Below, piece by piece: positions 6,184 to 8,203 of a stretch of DNA of 8,203 nucleotides. The DNA is from Gammaproteobacteria bacterium (lineage in GTDB: Bacteria; Pseudomonadota; Gammaproteobacteria; Enterobacterales; Psychrobiaceae): positions 1-8,203 of the forward strand of contig JABSRS010000137.1 of the NCBI GenBank assembly GCA_013214885.1, read 5' to 3'. The stretch's first letter is position 1. Every line of letters starts with the position of its first letter. The notes below the pieces were generated by a model. The model was not told where the DNA came from, did not search any database, and saw only the letters and a list, made by a program, of their open reading frames with translations. Made by a program: the position numbers and the translations under genes.

Positions 6184-6980
6184 TGTCAATGTTAGAAATA
6201 ATTATTTTATCGTTAATTCAGGGCTTTACCGAGTTCCTACCGATTTCAAGTTCGGCACATTTAATTTTACCTTCAAAAATATTGGGCTGGAACGATCAAG
6301 GGCTAGCGTTTGATGTAGCGGTACATCTTGGGACTTTACTCGCGGTTATGATCTACTTTCGTCGTGAGGTGGTGACCTTATTGCAAGCGTGGTTCGGATC
6401 GCTTGCTGGTAAACATTCTGGTGAGTCGCGTCTGGCGTGGTGGATTATTGTTGGGACCATTCCAGCAGGCTTAGTCGGATTGTTTGCTAAAGACTTGATC
6501 GAAATATATTTGCGCTCTGCTTGGGTTATTGCGGCGACAACCATTAGTTTTGGTTTGTTGTTGTGGTGGGCCGATAGCCATGCCAAACAACAAATTGACG
6601 AATATAAGCTGACCCTGAAAAATGCTATTTATATTGGCTTAGCCCAAGCATTGGCACTTATTCCCGGCACTTCGCGTTCGGGTATTACGATGACCGCTGG
6701 CTTAATGCTTGGTATGACCCGAGAAAGCGCCGCACGTTTTTCGTTTTTACTATCGATCCCCATCATCATTATGAGCGGCGGTTATATCTCGTTAGGATTT
6801 TTAGACGAGGGCGTGGTCGTTAATTGGAGCGAAATGGCTTATGGCGTGGTACTTTCTTTTGTCAGTGCTTATGTCTGCATCACCTTTTTCTTAAGCGTTA
6901 TTAGTAAAATGGGCATGCTGCCATTCGTTATTTATCGCTTATTACTCGGCGTCGGCTTAATTATCTTTTTAACCATTTAG
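6183..6980 (+). CDS. uppP: Undecaprenyl-diphosphatase UppP (BacA)
   Basis: This inner-membrane phosphatase dephosphorylates undecaprenyl pyrophosphate to the monophosphate lipid carrier used for peptidoglycan and other envelope polymers; overexpression is known to give bacitracin resistance. At 265 residues it is near the E. coli length (273). The active-site motifs are [17 protein letters not shown] (13-29, with E17 and H26) and [14 protein letters not shown] (161-174, with R165). Many hydrophobic segments fit a polytopic membrane protein, for example at about 4-14, 45-58, 86-102, 113-130, 146-160, 187-206, 219-240 and 246-264. The start ATG at 6183 overlaps the folK TAA, with AAGGAAG nine bases upstream. 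It is last in the folB-folK-uppP operon; its final 12 bases overlap the end of convergent cca. Confidence 0.97.
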   Translation: MSMLEIIILSLIQGFTEFLPISSSAHLILPSKILGWNDQGLAFDVAVHLGTLLAVMIYFRREVVTLLQAWFGSLAGKHSGESRLAWWIIVGTIPAGLVGLFAKDLIEIYLRSAWVIAATTISFGLLLWWADSHAKQQIDEYKLTLKNAIYIGLAQALALIPGTSRSGITMTAGLMLGMTRESAARFSFLLSIPIIIMSGGYISLGFLDEGVVVNWSEMAYGVVLSFVSAYVCITFFLSVISKMGMLPFVIYRLLLGVGLIIFLTI

Positions 6981-8192
6981 CCCAATAGAGCTAATCGCTG
7001 CGACCCGTGCTTGAAATAGTGCGGGTTTTATTGCCGCACCAGTAATGCCTTCACTGATAATAGTTTGGACATTGACGGCACGAGCCACTTCAAAATAATT
7101 CAGCATGATTTGATATTGTGGATAAGCTGCCGTTTCAAAATTTAGCCGCCCGCGAGCATCCGCCTCGCACGCCAGTAAAAACTGCAAATAACGCTCAGGC
7201 TTGCGCCACACATCAAGTTTATCGAACAGTTTAATAACCGTGTCTTTGCGCAGTTCTTCGCAGCGGTGAATTTTGCAATGATGATCACTGACTAACAATG
7301 CCAACTCTTTATGTTGATTAGGCACCCGCAGTCGTAAACTTAACTCGGTGATTAACCGCAATCCACTTTGACCGTGACCATGATGAGATGGCCATTTTTC
7401 AGGGGGCGTTAGCGCTTTACCTAAGTCATGAACTAATGCGGCAAAACGCACGACAGGATCCTTAGTCAGTTTGGCCGCTTGTTCAACCACCATTAGCGTG
7501 TGGATCCCCGAGTCGATTTCGGGGTGCCATTTGGCAGGGTTAGGCACACCAAATAAGTTATTAATCTCAGGGAGTAGCACGGAAAGTGCATTGGCCTCGC
7601 GCAACACTTGAAAAAATACCTGTGGCTGTTGCGAATCTAGTGCTTTAGCCATTTCGCTCCAAACGCGCTCTGGAGTCAAATGAGCGAGTTCGCCATTGTT
7701 CGCTAGCTCTTTCATTAGCAGCATTGTTTCAGGCGCTATAGTGAAGCCCAGATGGGCAAATCGTGCGGCAAAACGGGCAACGCGAAGTACCCGCAACGGA
7801 TCCTCACTAAACGCGGGGGAAATATGCCGTAGTATCTTGTCGTTTAAATCTTGTTGGCCATTAAAGGGATCAAATAACTGACCATTGTCGGCTTGAGCGA
7901 TGGCGTTAATGGTTAAATCGCGGCGAATTAAGTCGTCCTCAAGGGTGACATCTGGTGCGCTATAACACTCAAAGCCAGTATAGCCATGACCAGATTTTCG
8001 CTCGGTGCGGGCGAGGGCGTATTCTTCTTTAGTTTTTGGGTTTAAAAAAACAGGAAAGTCTTTACCAACTTGTTGATAGTTTTTGGCTAATAATTGCTGT
8101 GGCGTAGCGCCAACCACCACCCAGTCGCGATCTTTGACTTCAATATTTAGTAATTTATCGCGTATCGCGCCACCAACTAAAAAAATTTCCAC
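6969..8192 (-). CDS. cca: Multifunctional CCA-adding enzyme (tRNA nucleotidyltransferase with HD domain)
   Basis: Cca builds and repairs the CCA 3' end of tRNAs without a template, using CTP and ATP. At 407 residues it is near E. coli Cca (412) and aligns throughout. The class II nucleotidyltransferase head has [11 protein letters not shown] (5-15), the metal-binding DRD at D21 and D23, and [10 protein letters not shown] (90-99). Then come [15 protein letters not shown] (130-144) and the LTPERVW block (172-178). The HD domain follows with VHDLGK at 254-259 (H255, D256) and HHGHG (270-274). In E. coli this domain gives 2',3'-cyclic phosphodiesterase, 2'-nucleotidase and phosphatase activity. 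It starts with GTG (8190-8192), with GGA seven bases upstream; no closer ATG fits the family N-terminus. The 3' end overlaps uppP by 12 bases and hosts the likely uppP terminator on the opposite strand. Confidence 0.97.
   Translation of the reverse strand: MEIFLVGGAIRDKLLNIEVKDRDWVVVGATPQQLLAKNYQQVGKDFPVFLNPKTKEEYALARTERKSGHGYTGFECYSAPDVTLEDDLIRRDLTINAIAQADNGQLFDPFNGQQDLNDKILRHISPAFSEDPLRVLRVARFAARFAHLGFTIAPETMLLMKELANNGELAHLTPERVWSEMAKALDSQQPQVFFQVLREANALSVLLPEINNLFGVPNPAKWHPEIDSGIHTLMVVEQAAKLTKDPVVRFAALVHDLGKALTPPEKWPSHHGHGQSGLRLITELSLRLRVPNQHKELALLVSDHHCKIHRCEELRKDTVIKLFDKLDVWRKPERYLQFLLACEADARGRLNFETAAYPQYQIMLNYFEVARAVNVQTIISEGITGAAIKPALFQARVAAISSIGLNG
7003..7032 (+). terminator. Intrinsic terminator for folB-folK-uppP, inside the cca coding sequence
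   Basis: ACCCGTGC (7003-7010) pairs with GTGCGGGT (7019-7026) in plus-strand RNA: six Watson-Crick pairs and two G-U wobbles around an eight-base loop. The tail TTTTATT (7026-7032) follows. It lies 22 bases after the uppP stop, the expected distance. On the minus strand the two wobbles become A-C mismatches and there is no U-tract after the hairpin, so it should act on the plus-strand operon only. The same bases encode about residues 390-397 of Cca. Confidence 0.6.
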
Positions 8193-8203
8193 AACTTATT
8201 CCG

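Noticed and set aside
1..8203. Search for an accessory or novel system (mobile element, toxin-antitoxin, CRISPR, defence, biosynthetic cluster)
   Set aside because: All ten coding regions are recognised housekeeping genes with intact motifs, gaps are at most about 210 bases, and I see no integrase, transposase, repeat array or compositional break.

Overview
This window looks like core chromosome of a marine-type gammaproteobacterium, most likely an Alteromonadales member (Shewanella / Colwellia / Psychrobium-like). The basis is protein similarity judged by eye to Escherichia coli and Shewanella/Vibrio orthologues (RpoD, DnaG, S21, TsaD, PlsY, FolB, UppP, Cca), the modest-to-low GC, and the gene order. 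That order resembles the E. coli rpoD-dnaG-rpsU / tsaD / plsY-folB-uppP-cca neighbourhood, with two additions: a GatB/YqeY-domain gene between rpsU and dnaG, and a folK between folB and uppP. I could not run a database search, so the genus is not fixed.

Left part, minus strand (about 1-3315): the macromolecular-synthesis operon, read leftwards as rpsU (ribosomal protein S21), yqeY, dnaG (primase) and rpoD (housekeeping sigma factor, cut by the window edge). It joins translation, replication and transcription initiation. A strong hairpin terminator lies between yqeY and dnaG, where E. coli has its attenuator, and probably lowers primase and sigma output relative to S21. A likely promoter lies upstream of rpsU.

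Middle (about 3370-4525): tsaD, divergent from rpsU, encodes the catalytic subunit for t6A tRNA modification. It has a good sigma70-type promoter and ends in a perfect palindrome shared with the stop codon of the convergent plsY gene (minus strand), which encodes the acyl-phosphate glycerol-3-phosphate acyltransferase of phospholipid synthesis.

Right part (about 5280-8203): folB-folK-uppP form a tightly packed plus-strand operon with two TAATG stop/start overlaps. It combines two consecutive folate steps with undecaprenyl-pyrophosphate recycling. It runs tail to tail into cca (minus strand), the tRNA CCA-adding enzyme with an HD domain. The two genes overlap by 12 bp, and the probable operon terminator lies inside the cca coding sequence.

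I see no mobile element, prophage, CRISPR array, tRNA or rRNA, defence island or other accessory system. No gap between genes exceeds about 210 bases. Everything recognisable is conserved housekeeping. The items worth a second look are regulatory and architectural: terminators embedded in opposing genes, an internal attenuator, operator-like repeats at the tsaD promoter, start-codon corrections for plsY and folB, and the possibility that this folK is a second HPPK gene.
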